Shown: positions 1 through 6,494 of the stretch, piece after piece | Layout: every line of letters starts with the position of its first letter | How positions within the stretch are numbered: the stretch's first letter is position 1 | Assembly: GCA_031257655.1 (NCBI GenBank) | Contig: JAIROF010000053.1 | Location: 1 to 13,272 of the forward strand | DNA length: 13,272 bases | DNA from: Prevotellaceae bacterium | Lineage (GTDB): Bacteria; Bacteroidota; Bacteroidia; Bacteroidales; UBA932 | Reading direction: 5' to 3' | The notes under the pieces: generated by a model | Told to the model about the DNA's origin: nothing | What the model saw: only the letters and a program-made list of their open reading frames with translations | Databases searched by the model: none | Program-made: the position numbers and the translations under genes

Positions 1-118
1 ACTTTGTTCCTTTGTGGTTGGAAAAATACCACGAAGACACAAAGAACACAAGGTTTTCACAAGGAGAATTTTTATTACTTTTGTGATTTGCAATGAAATA
101 TGCTACCTGAGTAGTTAC

Positions 119-228
119 GCTTTGCTTAATGGGTGGCTAATTCCTTTCATATAACTAAAATGCACTTTGCTCATTTTTAGCTATTTGCCATTTTGCATTT
201 AGCTTTGCTTAATGGGGGACTAATTCCT
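119..228. repeat. 27-nt direct repeat pair
   Basis: Positions 119-145 and 202-228 match at 25 of 27 bases. Both begin GCTTTGCTTAATGGG and end CTAATTCCT. The second copy starts 83 bp after the first. Function unknown; possibly remnants of one dispersed intergenic repeat. Confidence 0.7.
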
Positions 229-248
229 AATTCTTAATTCGGCAATGT

Positions 249-454
249 CATAAATTGTACGATACAGTAAGCATTATGCTGATTATAAATCGTTTGCATT
301 AATGAGGTTAATGAGGTTGTTATTTCTACTTTATCTCCCTGCTACTGAGGTTGTTTTGTTATTAAAATTAGGTGAAAACCGAGCGCAGCGAGCTCACGAA
401 CACCAAAAATAAGCACGAGTGAGTAAAGTAGGTTTTCGCTCCCTACAATTTATG
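249..454. repeat. Inverted repeat pair bounding a ~200-bp block
   Basis: CATAAATTGTA at 249-259 is exactly inverted at 444-454, and similarity continues weakly outwards (GGCAATGT against GGTAGTGC). Inside, GTGAAAACC near 372 faces GGTTTTCGC near 431, giving a nested inverted pair. The block holds no ORF. It could be a small non-autonomous element or a decayed palindromic intergenic repeat. No target duplication is evident. Confidence 0.4.
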
Positions 455-466
455 GCACTACCCCTT

Positions 467-507
467 AATTCTCAATTCTCAATTCTCAATTCTCAATTCT
501 CAATTCC
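467..507. repeat. Heptad array (AATTCTC)n
   Basis: Five exact tandem copies of the 7-mer AATTCTC run from 467 to 501, followed by a partial copy. The array ends two bases before the proC stop codon (TAG on the minus strand, 510-512). It is one of several 7-nt-period arrays of different sequence in this window. Confidence 0.9.
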
Positions 508-509
508 TA

Positions 510-1277
510 CTACACAGACGCCTTCACGGCGTTGATAATGGCGCTTGTAAAGCCGCCATGATCCAGCTGGTTAATCCCTTTGATGGTCAACCCCTTTGGC
601 GTAGTAACTTTGTCTATCTCCTTTTCGGGGTGCTCGCCCGACTGCGCAAGGAGGCTCACGGCGCCCTGCAGCGTTTGCAGCATGATGCTCTTTGCGGCGT
701 CTGGGGCCAGCCCCAGCTCTACGCCAGCCCTCATGTTTGCGCTGATGTAGCGCATGGCGTAGGCGATGCCGCAGCTCGACAAGGCCGTGGCCGCCGCCAT
801 TTGGTGCTCGGGAATGAACAAGACCTTCCCCAGCCCGGCAAACAGCGCTCTCACCACCTCCTCCTGCGCTGCGCTCGTGCCGTCTGAGGCAATGAAGGTC
901 ATGCTCTGCCCGGCGGCAATGGCGGTGTTGGGCGTAGCTCTAAAAACGGGAAAGCCCGGCAGCTCTGCCCGTATCCGCTCCAGCGTGACGCCCGCCGCCA
1001 CGGAGACCACCAGCGCCTGCGGCGGCAGCACCGGGCGCAGCTTGTGCAGCACCTCCGGAAGAATCCACGGCTTTACGGCGACTATAACAACGTCCGACGC
1101 CCTGGCGGCGTCGGCGTTCTGGGTAGATGCGCTTACGCCCAGCGCGGAGAACGGTTGCAGCAGCGCCGGGCAAATGTCGGTTACGTACAGGTTGCCCGGC
1201 GCTACCGCCTTGGACTGCAGCAGCCCGCGGGCAATGGCGCCGCCAATGTTCCCGGCGCCAACGATTCCAATTTTCAT
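510..1277 (-). CDS. proC: Pyrroline-5-carboxylate reductase (ProC)
   Basis: Cytoplasmic enzyme catalysing the last step of proline synthesis, the NAD(P)H-dependent reduction of 1-pyrroline-5-carboxylate to L-proline. The 255 residues are close to the usual length of about 265-270. A Rossmann dinucleotide-binding loop, GAGNIGGA, lies at residues 7-14. VKP at 68-70 and RATPNTA at 113-119 match the conserved core; the family more often has MPNT at the second site. The helical dimerisation domain starts near ALSSCG (165), and the signature region is VTTPKGLTIKG followed by GGFTSAI near the C-terminus. The ATG at 1277 places the glycine-rich loop right at the N-terminus, as expected. The gene stands alone on the minus strand. 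A promoter candidate lies about 270 bp upstream, with a GC-rich leader and a heptad array between. Confidence 0.95.
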   Translation of the reverse strand: MKIGIVGAGNIGGAIARGLLQSKAVAPGNLYVTDICPALLQPFSALGVSASTQNADAARASDVVIVAVKPWILPEVLHKLRPVLPPQALVVSVAAGVTLERIRAELPGFPVFRATPNTAIAAGQSMTFIASDGTSAAQEEVVRALFAGLGKVLFIPEHQMAAATALSSCGIAYAMRYISANMRAGVELGLAPDAAKSIMLQTLQGAVSLLAQSGEHPEKEIDKVTTPKGLTIKGINQLDHGGFTSAIINAVKASV

Positions 1278-1291
1278 GCGTGTATAATGGT

Positions 1292-1340
1292 TTTAGTGTT
1301 TGGCGTTTAGTGTTTAGTGTTTGGCGCTTGGCGTTTGGCG
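1292..1340. repeat. Heptad array (TTTAGTG/TTTGGCG)7
   Basis: Seven consecutive 7-mers alternate between TTTAGTG, TTTGGCG and CTTGGCG with no break in the 7-nt register. The array lies 15 bp upstream of the proC start codon, inside the presumed 5' leader of its transcript. Confidence 0.85.
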
Positions 1341-1387
1341 AAAGCGTCGTCCGGATATCCGGTGGGGCCTTGCGCCGCAAAAAATAC

Positions 1388-1480
1388 GCGGCAGGCCGGT
1401 GGCTACGGTGGCCGCCTCCCGATTCGGCCGCATGACGACACGCAGGCGGGCAGCCCGTCGGCCTTACATCTCCCGCTCAA
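1388..1480 (-). promoter_or_regulatory. GC-rich structured leader, possibly a degenerate cobalamin riboswitch
   Basis: Read on the minus strand, downstream of the promoter at 1547-1578, short elements occur in the order seen in cobalamin riboswitches: GCGGGA (1471-1476), CCCGCCTGCGTG (1439-1450, compare CCCGCnnCTGT), GTCATG (1431-1436, compare GTCACTG), CGGGAGG (1415-1421, compare CGGGAAG) and CCTGCC (1390-1395). GCGGG/CCCGC can pair. The GGTG...AATCC helix and the intact AGTCAGAAGACC box are missing, and proC is not a usual cobalamin target. This may be a decayed riboswitch, another structured leader, or chance in GC-rich DNA. A 12-bp palindrome CCGGATATCCGG lies just downstream at 1351-1362. 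Confidence 0.3.
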
Positions 1481-1546
1481 GTGCCGCGCCGCAAATGGGG
1501 TTGGCTGCCGCCATGCCCGGCGTGGCGCTTGCAGCAGAAAGCCGCA

Positions 1547-1578
1547 CAAAAGTAGTCATTTGTTTTGTACTGCGCAAA
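1547..1578 (-). promoter_or_regulatory. Bacteroidota housekeeping promoter, towards proC
   Basis: On the minus strand TTTG (1575-1578) is followed after exactly 20 bp by TACTTTTG (1547-1554). This matches the phylum's primary sigma-factor consensus of TTTG near -33 and TAnnTTTG near -7. Transcription would begin near 1540 and run through the GC-rich leader and the heptad array into proC, giving a 5' leader of about 260 nt. No nearer promoter for proC is visible. Confidence 0.6.
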
Positions 1579-1622
1579 GCATGGCGCTTATAACGAATTT
1601 TAGTTTATTAAATTGCAGCATC

Positions 1623-1645
1623 TTATAGGGCCGAAAGCCCTATAA
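1623..1645. repeat. 9-bp perfect hairpin
   Basis: TTATAGGGC and GCCCTATAA pair perfectly around a CGAAA loop. There is no T-tract on either side, so it is not a classical terminator. It lies between the divergent proC and adaptor transcription units. A second short palindrome (CGCAGC-AC-GCTGCG) follows at 1648-1661. Confidence 0.6.
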
Positions 1646-1680
1646 ATCGCAGCACGCTGCGCAGCTACCGTCAACAAGGA

Positions 1681-1707
1681 CTCCCCCTCGTTAGGAAACG
1701 GGGGGAG
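1681..1707. repeat. GC-rich hairpin, loop AGGA
   Basis: CTCCCCC plus CGTT on the left arm pairs with AACG plus GGGGGAG on the right. This gives 11 bp with one bulged T at 1688 and an AGGA loop. No U-tract follows on either strand. It lies just upstream of the presumed activator sites of the adaptor operon and looks like a dispersed palindromic repeat. Confidence 0.55.
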
Positions 1708-1721
1708 GAAAGGTTCTGCGC

Positions 1722-1759
1722 TGTCCCAAAAGCGGACAACGGGTGTCCGAAAATGGACA
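1722..1759 (+). promoter_or_regulatory. Twin palindromic activator sites (TGTCC-N6/7-GGACA)
   Basis: Two inverted repeats of the same half-sites are seen: TGTCC-N7-GGACA at 1722-1738 and TGTCC-N6-GGACA at 1744-1759. Their centres are about 21.5 bp apart, roughly two DNA turns, so proteins bound to both would sit on one face of the helix. They lie about 70-95 bp upstream of a sigma-54 promoter, where enhancer sites for NtrC-family activators usually are. The activator is not encoded in this window. That these are enhancer sites is inferred from symmetry and position. Confidence 0.65.
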
Positions 1760-1815
1760 GCTCTCCGACAGGGTAAAACGCAAAAAATGGCTGATAATGA
1801 CGGCTTTAATTTTTT

Positions 1816-1831
1816 TGGCACAATGGTTGCC
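1816..1831 (+). promoter_or_regulatory. Sigma-54 (RpoN) promoter of the adaptor operon
   Basis: TGGCAC (1816-1821), five bases, then TTGC (1827-1830) reproduce the -24/-12 consensus TGGCAC-N5-TTGC with the strict spacing this factor needs (GG at 1817-1818, GC at 1829-1830). A T-rich tract precedes it. Transcription should start near 1842, about 19 nt before the adaptor ATG at 1861. Such promoters are silent without an ATP-driven activator, which fits the twin palindromes upstream. Confidence 0.75.
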
Positions 1832-1860
1832 GCCTTCTTAGCGTAACATTGGCGTAAAAC

Positions 1861-3114
1861 ATGGACAGAATTATCAAAAAAAAGCGGTGGACGGCGAAAA
1901 AAATTGCGCTGCTTTCGGTTGTGGCGTTGGGCGCGCTGCTGCTGGGCCGGCTCGCGTCCGGCTCGCTGGGGAAGTCGACCCTGAGCGTAAGCCGGGAGCG
2001 CATGGCGATTGCCACGGTGAAGCGCGGCAAGTTCCGCGAGCTGGCGCCCGTAACGGGCGCCATTCAGCCCATATCTACCATTTACCTCGACCTGCAGGAG
2101 GGCGGGCGCGTGGAGGAAATTTTTGTGGAAGACGGGGCGCTCCTGAAGAAAAATCAGCCGATCTTGAAGCTCAGCAACACCGACCTGGAGCTTAGCCTCA
2201 TCACGCAGGAAACGTCGGTGTACAACCTGCTGATGCAAATGCAAATTGCGCAGAACAACGCGCGGCAAAATACCATCTCGAAGCTCAACCAGGCGGTGGA
2301 CGTGGAAAGCCTGCTGCGGGAAGCCAGGCGGGTGTTTGAGATGAACAAAAAGCTGCTGGCCGCGCACGCCATCGGCAGGCAGGAGTACCTGGAATCGGAA
2401 AATACCTACCGCTACTTGGTGGAAAAGCAAAAGCTGACCGCAGAGGTGCTGCAGCAGGATTCTACTGCCTCGGCGCAGCAAATGGAGCAGGTGGCGCAGT
2501 CGTACGAGGGCGCAAAAAACGGCCTCGGCCTGATGCGCCGGAAGTTTTCGGGGCTTACGGTGCGCGCGCCGGTGGACGGGCAGCTGACGTCGCTCGACGC
2601 CGAAATCGGGCAAAGCAAAAACAAGGGGGAGCGAATAGGACAGGTAGATGTGCTGAGCGGATTTAAGGTGCGGGTGGACGTGGACGAGCACTACATCGCG
2701 CGCATCTACGCCGGCCTCGAAGGACAATATCGGCAGGGCGACAGCCTCTACACGCTGACCATCAAAAAGGTGTACACGCAGGTGTCGGGCGGACGGTTTG
2801 CCGTGGACATGCTCTTTAAGGGCGCGGCGCCGGACGGCATCCGGCGCGGACAGTCGCTGCAAATCCGCATCGCGCTTGGCGACGAAACGAATGCTATCCT
2901 CATCCCGCGCGGCGGCTTTTACCAGCAAACCGGCGGAAAATGGATCTTTGCGCTCTCCGCAGACGGTAGCCGAGCCTATCGCAAGGAAATCCGAATCGGA
3001 CGACAAAACCCCGACTACTACGAAGTGCTCGAAGGCCTGGAGCCAAACGAAAAGGTGGTGGTCAACAGCTACGAAAACTACGGAAACGCGGAGGAATTGA
3101 GAATTGAGAATTGA
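1861..3114 (+). CDS. Periplasmic adaptor (membrane fusion) protein of a MacA/HlyD-type transporter
   Basis: Links an inner-membrane ABC transporter to an outer-membrane channel. It has 417 residues. A basic N-terminus is followed by one membrane anchor (about 14-33). The first half of a lipoyl-like domain follows (about 61-104, with GGRVEEIFVEDG), then a long helical hairpin rich in Q, E, A and L (about 105-225). The second lipoyl half contains RAPVDGQL (about 225-232). A beta-barrel and a membrane-proximal domain run to the C-terminus (VLEGLEPNEKVVV). The ATG at 1861 gives a clean membrane anchor and a short leader from the sigma-54 promoter. The last residues, ELRIEN, and the TGA stop are encoded by a GAATTGA heptad array, so the natural C-terminus seems to have been replaced by repeat DNA. 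The ATPase gene follows after 184 bp. Substrate unknown. Confidence 0.9.
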   Translation: MDRIIKKKRWTAKKIALLSVVALGALLLGRLASGSLGKSTLSVSRERMAIATVKRGKFRELAPVTGAIQPISTIYLDLQEGGRVEEIFVEDGALLKKNQPILKLSNTDLELSLITQETSVYNLLMQMQIAQNNARQNTISKLNQAVDVESLLREARRVFEMNKKLLAAHAIGRQEYLESENTYRYLVEKQKLTAEVLQQDSTASAQQMEQVAQSYEGAKNGLGLMRRKFSGLTVRAPVDGQLTSLDAEIGQSKNKGERIGQVDVLSGFKVRVDVDEHYIARIYAGLEGQYRQGDSLYTLTIKKVYTQVSGGRFAVDMLFKGAAPDGIRRGQSLQIRIALGDETNAILIPRGGFYQQTGGKWIFALSADGSRAYRKEIRIGRQNPDYYEVLEGLEPNEKVVVNSYENYGNAEELRIEN

Positions 3115-3128
3115 GAATTGAGAATTAA
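3094..3128. repeat. Heptad array (GAATTGA)n across the adaptor stop codon
   Basis: Four exact GAATTGA copies (3094-3121) are followed by GAATTAA (3122-3128). The first copies are translated as the C-terminal residues of the adaptor, and the stop TGA (3112-3114) is part of the third copy. Its complement, TCAATTC, is a permutation of the AATTCTC family used at 467-507. Confidence 0.9.
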
Positions 3129-3191
3129 GAGCTCAGGTTACGCAGAAAAAACTTTCCGCGACGAAATAGCACGGAGGCGCGATGCGCTGTA

Positions 3192-3212
3192 GAGACGCAC
3201 GGCGTGCGTCTC
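3192..3212. repeat. 9-bp palindrome GAGACGCAC-GGC-GTGCGTCTC
   Basis: A perfect inverted repeat with a 3-nt loop, followed on the plus strand by eight A residues. A terminator would need T residues after the hairpin, so this is not a plus-strand terminator; on the minus strand the T run comes before the hairpin. Palindromes of this type are common dispersed intergenic repeats in this phylum. It lies in the adaptor-ATPase gap, which has no clear promoter of its own. Confidence 0.65.
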
Positions 3213-3298
3213 AAAAAAAATCCGAGTTCGGACAGCAGTATGCATAGCATGAATAAGCAAGAGCAAATAGCTGCAAAATCCTTTTAAACAGTACAATT

Positions 3299-4009
3299 AT
3301 GATTAAGATTACAGATTTGGAAAAAATTTACCGCACGGAGGAGGTGGAGACCGTGGCGCTCAACAAGCTTTCGCTGGAGGTGCAGGAGCACGAATTTGTG
3401 GCGGTGATGGGGCCTTCGGGCTGCGGCAAGTCTACCCTGCTCCACATCCTGGGGTTGCTCGATGCGCCTAACTCCGGGAGCTTCCTCTTTAACGGCATCG
3501 AGGTGGCAAAGCTCAACGAAAGCAAGCGCAGCGACCTGCGAAAGGCCAACATCGGCTTCGTGTTTCAGAGCTTTAACCTGATTGACGAGCTAACGGTGTT
3601 CGAGAATGTGGAGCTGCCGCTGGTGTACAGCAAGGTGAAGGCGGCGGAGCGGAGGCGGCGGGTGGAGGCGGCGCTCCACAGCGTGGAGATGATGCACCGC
3701 CGCAGCCACTTCCCGTCGCAGCTATCGGGCGGGCAGCAGCAGCGCGTGGCGGTGGCGCGCGCGGTGGTGAACAGCCCGCGCCTCATCCTCGCCGACGAGC
3801 CTACCGGAAACCTCGACAGCCGCAACGGCGCCGAGGTGATGCTCATGCTCTCCGCGCTCAACGAGCAGGGCGCCACCATCGTGATGGTTACCCACAGCGA
3901 ACACGACGCCCGATACAGCCACCGCATCATCCACATGCTCGACGGGCGCACCGTTACCGAAAACTTTATGCGGGAGCTGCTGTACGCCCCGCCAAAAAAG
4001 GAGGCGTAG
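3299..4009 (+). CDS. ABC transporter ATPase, MacB/LolD type
   Basis: Cytoplasmic nucleotide-binding subunit that powers the adjacent permease. It has 236 residues, typical for this branch. Walker A GPSGCGKST is at 38-46, the Q-loop glutamine in FVFQSFN at 90, the signature LSGGQQQRV from 142, Walker B LILADE at 162-167 followed by PTGNLDS, and the switch histidine in VTHSEHD at 199. All catalytic residues are intact. The EPTGNLDS and LLDAPNSG motifs are typical of the LolD/MacB/FtsE group. The ATG at 3299 leaves a normal short N-terminus. The stop is 3 bp before the permease ATG, so the two are certainly co-transcribed and probably translationally coupled. Confidence 0.95.
   Translation: MIKITDLEKIYRTEEVETVALNKLSLEVQEHEFVAVMGPSGCGKSTLLHILGLLDAPNSGSFLFNGIEVAKLNESKRSDLRKANIGFVFQSFNLIDELTVFENVELPLVYSKVKAAERRRRVEAALHSVEMMHRRSHFPSQLSGGQQQRVAVARAVVNSPRLILADEPTGNLDSRNGAEVMLMLSALNEQGATIVMVTHSEHDARYSHRIIHMLDGRTVTENFMRELLYAPPKKEA
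3998..4004 (+). promoter_or_regulatory. Strong ribosome-binding site of the permease gene
   Basis: AAGGAGG lies 8 nt before the ATG at 4013 and inside the last codons of the ATPase gene. It is notable because the other genes in the window show no clear Shine-Dalgarno sequence. It supports the 4013 start and coupled translation. Confidence 0.7.
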
Positions 4010-4012
4010 GCC

Positions 4013-6409
4013 ATGAACATCCGACAATCACTCCGCATCATATTCCGCAGCAAAACGTACAGCATCCTCAACATCGCCGGGCTGGCCATAGGAATAGCCG
4101 CCGCCACGCTCATTCTGCTCTGGGTGGAGTACCAGCTTAGCTACAACAAAAATATCCCGAAGCACAGGCAGCTGTACGTAGTGGCGCAGCACCAGCAGTA
4201 CGGCGACGATACGCGCACGTTTTTTGTGTCGCCGGGGCCGCTGTTTGAAACGCTCAACAGCGAGTTCCCCGACGTTAAGCGCAACGCGCGCTACGCTGAC
4301 GGAAAAAAGGATTTTTCGAGAGCGGGCGAGCTTGCGCCGGTCTCCATGCAGGGCCTGTATGCCGACTCCTGCATTTTCGGGATGCTGGACATGGAGTTTG
4401 TAGCAGGCGCTGCGCACAGGGCTTTCGATCCGGCAAGCCCGGTGGTGATTAGCGAAAAACTGGCGGCGGCGCTTTTCGGACGGCAGCCGCCGGTGGGCGA
4501 AGTGCTGAAGGATGAGGACGGCGCTACGTACGAAGTTACCGGCGTGTTCAAAAACTTCAGCAAGGGAAACCGCTTTCAGCACGACTGGATGATACCGTTC
4601 CGGCTCCTGGAAAAGATATACGACGAAAAAGGGTATACCGATGTTGCCCACTGGGGGAATAACTGGCACTCTACGTATGTGGAGCTGCATCCCGGCGCAG
4701 ACGTAGCGCGGCTCAACGAAAGGCTGGCCGGGCTGGCGGCGGCAAAAACCAACGGCATGGTAAACCACAAATACTTTGTTTACCCCATAGACCGCCTCCG
4801 GCTGTACGGCGAGTTTAAGGACGGCCTGGAAACCGGAACCGGCTACGTCCGCACCGTGCGGATGTTCTTCTGGATTGGCTGCATCATCCTGCTCATTGCC
4901 TGCATCAACTTTGTGAACCTCTCCACCGCGCGCTCCGAAAAGCGGGCGCTGGAGGTGGGCGTGCGGAAAACGTTCGGCAGCCGGCGCGCGCACCTGGTGC
5001 GGCAGTTTATGGGCGAAGCGGGCTTGATTACGGGCATCGCCCTGCTGGCGGCGCTGGCCATGGCGTACGGCTGCCTGCCGGCCTTCAACCGCCTTTTTTC
5101 GTACCACCTCTCCTTCGATTTTACCAACCCCTACCACCTGGGCGGCGCGCTGGCAACAGGCGCGCTGTGCACCTTGCTGGCGGGGAGCTACCCGGCCTTC
5201 TACCTCTCGTCGTTTGCCCCGCTCACGGTGCTCAAAAAGCTCAAAAAGCCCGGCGGCAGCGCGGCCTGGATACGAAAGGGGCTGGTGGTGCTACAGCTCA
5301 CCGTCTCCTTTGTGCTGATTTGCGCCACCATCGTCGTGTACCTACAGGTGCGCCATGCGCAAAGCCGACCCCTGGGCTTTGTAAAGGAAAACGTGCTGCT
5401 ATTCCCTATTACCGACGAGCTGCAGCGGCACTCGGAGGTGGTGCGACAAAGGCTGCTCAATACGGGAGTGGTAGAAAATTCCGGCTTCGCAAGCAGCAAC
5501 GTGATGCAAATTTGGTACAACGGCGGCGGATACGAATGGCAAGGCAAAATGCCCGACGCAAATCCGCTGATAACGACGCTGTTTGTCACGCCCGGAGTGC
5601 TGGAAACGCTGGGCATTGCCATCACGGAGGGCGAAACATTTACCGAAGCAAAAGCCGCCGCAGGAGCGGAGGCGCCAATGAAGGTCATCATCAACCGCAC
5701 GCTCGCCAACATGATGGGCGAAGCGGGGCACGTGGGGGCGCTTATCGGGCAGGGCGGCGACAGCAAGTACCATTCGGAAATAGCCGGCATCGCAGCGGAT
5801 TTTGTGTTCAACAACATCTACGGCAAAAAGCCGGAGCCGCTGATAATAGCCAACTACCCCAGCTACGCCAGCAACTACCTGCTCGTAAAGCTTAAGGAGG
5901 GCGCGGGGGCGACGAATGCGCAAATGGCCATAAAAAATGTCCTGCAAACGTTCAGCCCCAACACGGCGTTCGACGCCGCGTTTATGGACGACACGTTCGA
6001 CCAAATGTTCGAGAGCGAACGGTTTGCAGGGCGCATGGCCGGAATGTTTGCCGCGCTGGCCGTTTTCATCTCCTGCCTCGGGCTGTTTGGCCTGAGCGCA
6101 TTCGCCGCCGAACGGCGTACTAAGGAAATCGGCATCCGTAAGGTGCTGGGCGCCTCTGTCGCCGACATCCTTATCCTGCTGGGAAAGCACTTCATGACGC
6201 TCATCCTGATGGCCGTTGCCATCGGGATGCCGGTAGCCTGGTACGTCGCCTCCGCATGGCTCCAAGGATACGAATACAAGGTAACGCTCGGATGGAGCGT
6301 CTTCGCCGCTACGCTGCTGCTCGTGGCGCTCATCGCCCTGCTCACCGTGAGCGTACAGTCGCTACGCGCTGCTACCGCAAACCCCGTGAAGGCGATAAAA
6401 ACTAACTAA
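4013..6409 (+). CDS. ABC transporter permease with two FtsX/MacB-like halves
   Basis: Inner-membrane subunit of the transporter with 798 residues and eight predicted helices at about 18-38, 283-303, 337-357, 376-400, 424-444, 675-697, 727-750 and 759-782. Between the first and second helices, and again between the fifth and sixth, lie large periplasmic domains of MacB_PCD type. Each FtsX half carries the typical basic loop after its first core helix: RALEVGVRKTFG near 321-332 and ERRTKEIGIRKVLGAS at 710-725. This duplicated layout is common for Bacteroidota ABC permeases and differs from the single-copy four-helix MacB. Such proteins work as mechanotransmitters, so export of a small molecule, peptide or lipoprotein is likely; the substrate cannot be read from the sequence. 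The stop TAA lies in a TAAAAAC heptad array. Confidence 0.92.
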   Translation: MNIRQSLRIIFRSKTYSILNIAGLAIGIAAATLILLWVEYQLSYNKNIPKHRQLYVVAQHQQYGDDTRTFFVSPGPLFETLNSEFPDVKRNARYADGKKDFSRAGELAPVSMQGLYADSCIFGMLDMEFVAGAAHRAFDPASPVVISEKLAAALFGRQPPVGEVLKDEDGATYEVTGVFKNFSKGNRFQHDWMIPFRLLEKIYDEKGYTDVAHWGNNWHSTYVELHPGADVARLNERLAGLAAAKTNGMVNHKYFVYPIDRLRLYGEFKDGLETGTGYVRTVRMFFWIGCIILLIACINFVNLSTARSEKRALEVGVRKTFGSRRAHLVRQFMGEAGLITGIALLAALAMAYGCLPAFNRLFSYHLSFDFTNPYHLGGALATGALCTLLAGSYPAFYLSSFAPLTVLKKLKKPGGSAAWIRKGLVVLQLTVSFVLICATIVVYLQVRHAQSRPLGFVKENVLLFPITDELQRHSEVVRQRLLNTGVVENSGFASSNVMQIWYNGGGYEWQGKMPDANPLITTLFVTPGVLETLGIAITEGETFTEAKAAAGAEAPMKVIINRTLANMMGEAGHVGALIGQGGDSKYHSEIAGIAADFVFNNIYGKKPEPLIIANYPSYASNYLLVKLKEGAGATNAQMAIKNVLQTFSPNTAFDAAFMDDTFDQMFESERFAGRMAGMFAALAVFISCLGLFGLSAFAAERRTKEIGIRKVLGASVADILILLGKHFMTLILMAVAIGMPVAWYVASAWLQGYEYKVTLGWSVFAATLLLVALIALLTVSVQSLRAATANPVKAIKTN

Positions 6410-6433
6410 AAACTAAAAACTAAAAACTAAAAG
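6396..6433. repeat. Heptad array (TAAAAAC)n across the permease stop codon
   Basis: TAAAAAC at 6396-6402, a shortened TAAC, then three exact copies (6407-6427) and a partial TAAAAG. The permease stop TAA (6407-6409) is the beginning of a unit, and the terminal residues KTN come from the array. Confidence 0.85.
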
Positions 6434-6454
6434 ATGCGCAAGGCGGCATGACCT

Positions 6455-6486
6455 CGCTCGGCGTAGCGCGGACGCTACGCCGAGCG
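6455..6486. terminator. 14-bp palindrome between convergent genes
   Basis: CGCTCGGCGTAGCG and its exact complement CGCTACGCCGAGCG flank a CGGA loop. The hairpin is very stable and lies between the ends of the convergent permease (+) and surface protein (-) genes, so it may stop or protect both transcripts. There is no T-tract on either side, so classical intrinsic termination is doubtful. A related, imperfect copy occurs at 11190-11219, which suggests a dispersed palindromic repeat. Confidence 0.5.
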
Positions 6487-6494
6487 GGGCTCCC

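Larger units (their letters stand above)
1..509. other. AT-rich non-coding stretch before proC
   Basis: I see no credible gene here. The stretch is AT-rich and made of short repeats. At 1-52 a CTTTGTGGT word faces ACCACGAAG across a short spacer, an imperfect inverted repeat. A 27-nt direct repeat follows (119-145 and 202-228), then an inverted repeat pair around 249-454, and finally a heptad array that runs up to the proC stop codon. No tRNA or rRNA signature was noticed. Confidence 0.6.

Noticed and set aside
1600..3006. 468-codon open frame on the minus strand
   Set aside because: It lies opposite the adaptor gene, covers its promoter region and translates to a basic, histidine-rich sequence typical of the antisense frame of a GC-rich gene.
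3192..3220. Intrinsic terminator between adaptor and ATPase
   Set aside because: The hairpin is followed by A residues, not T, on the coding strand, so it should not stop the operon transcript.
4028..5137. 369-codon minus-strand frame inside the permease
   Set aside because: Antisense shadow; the plus-strand permease has clear helices and family motifs over the same DNA.
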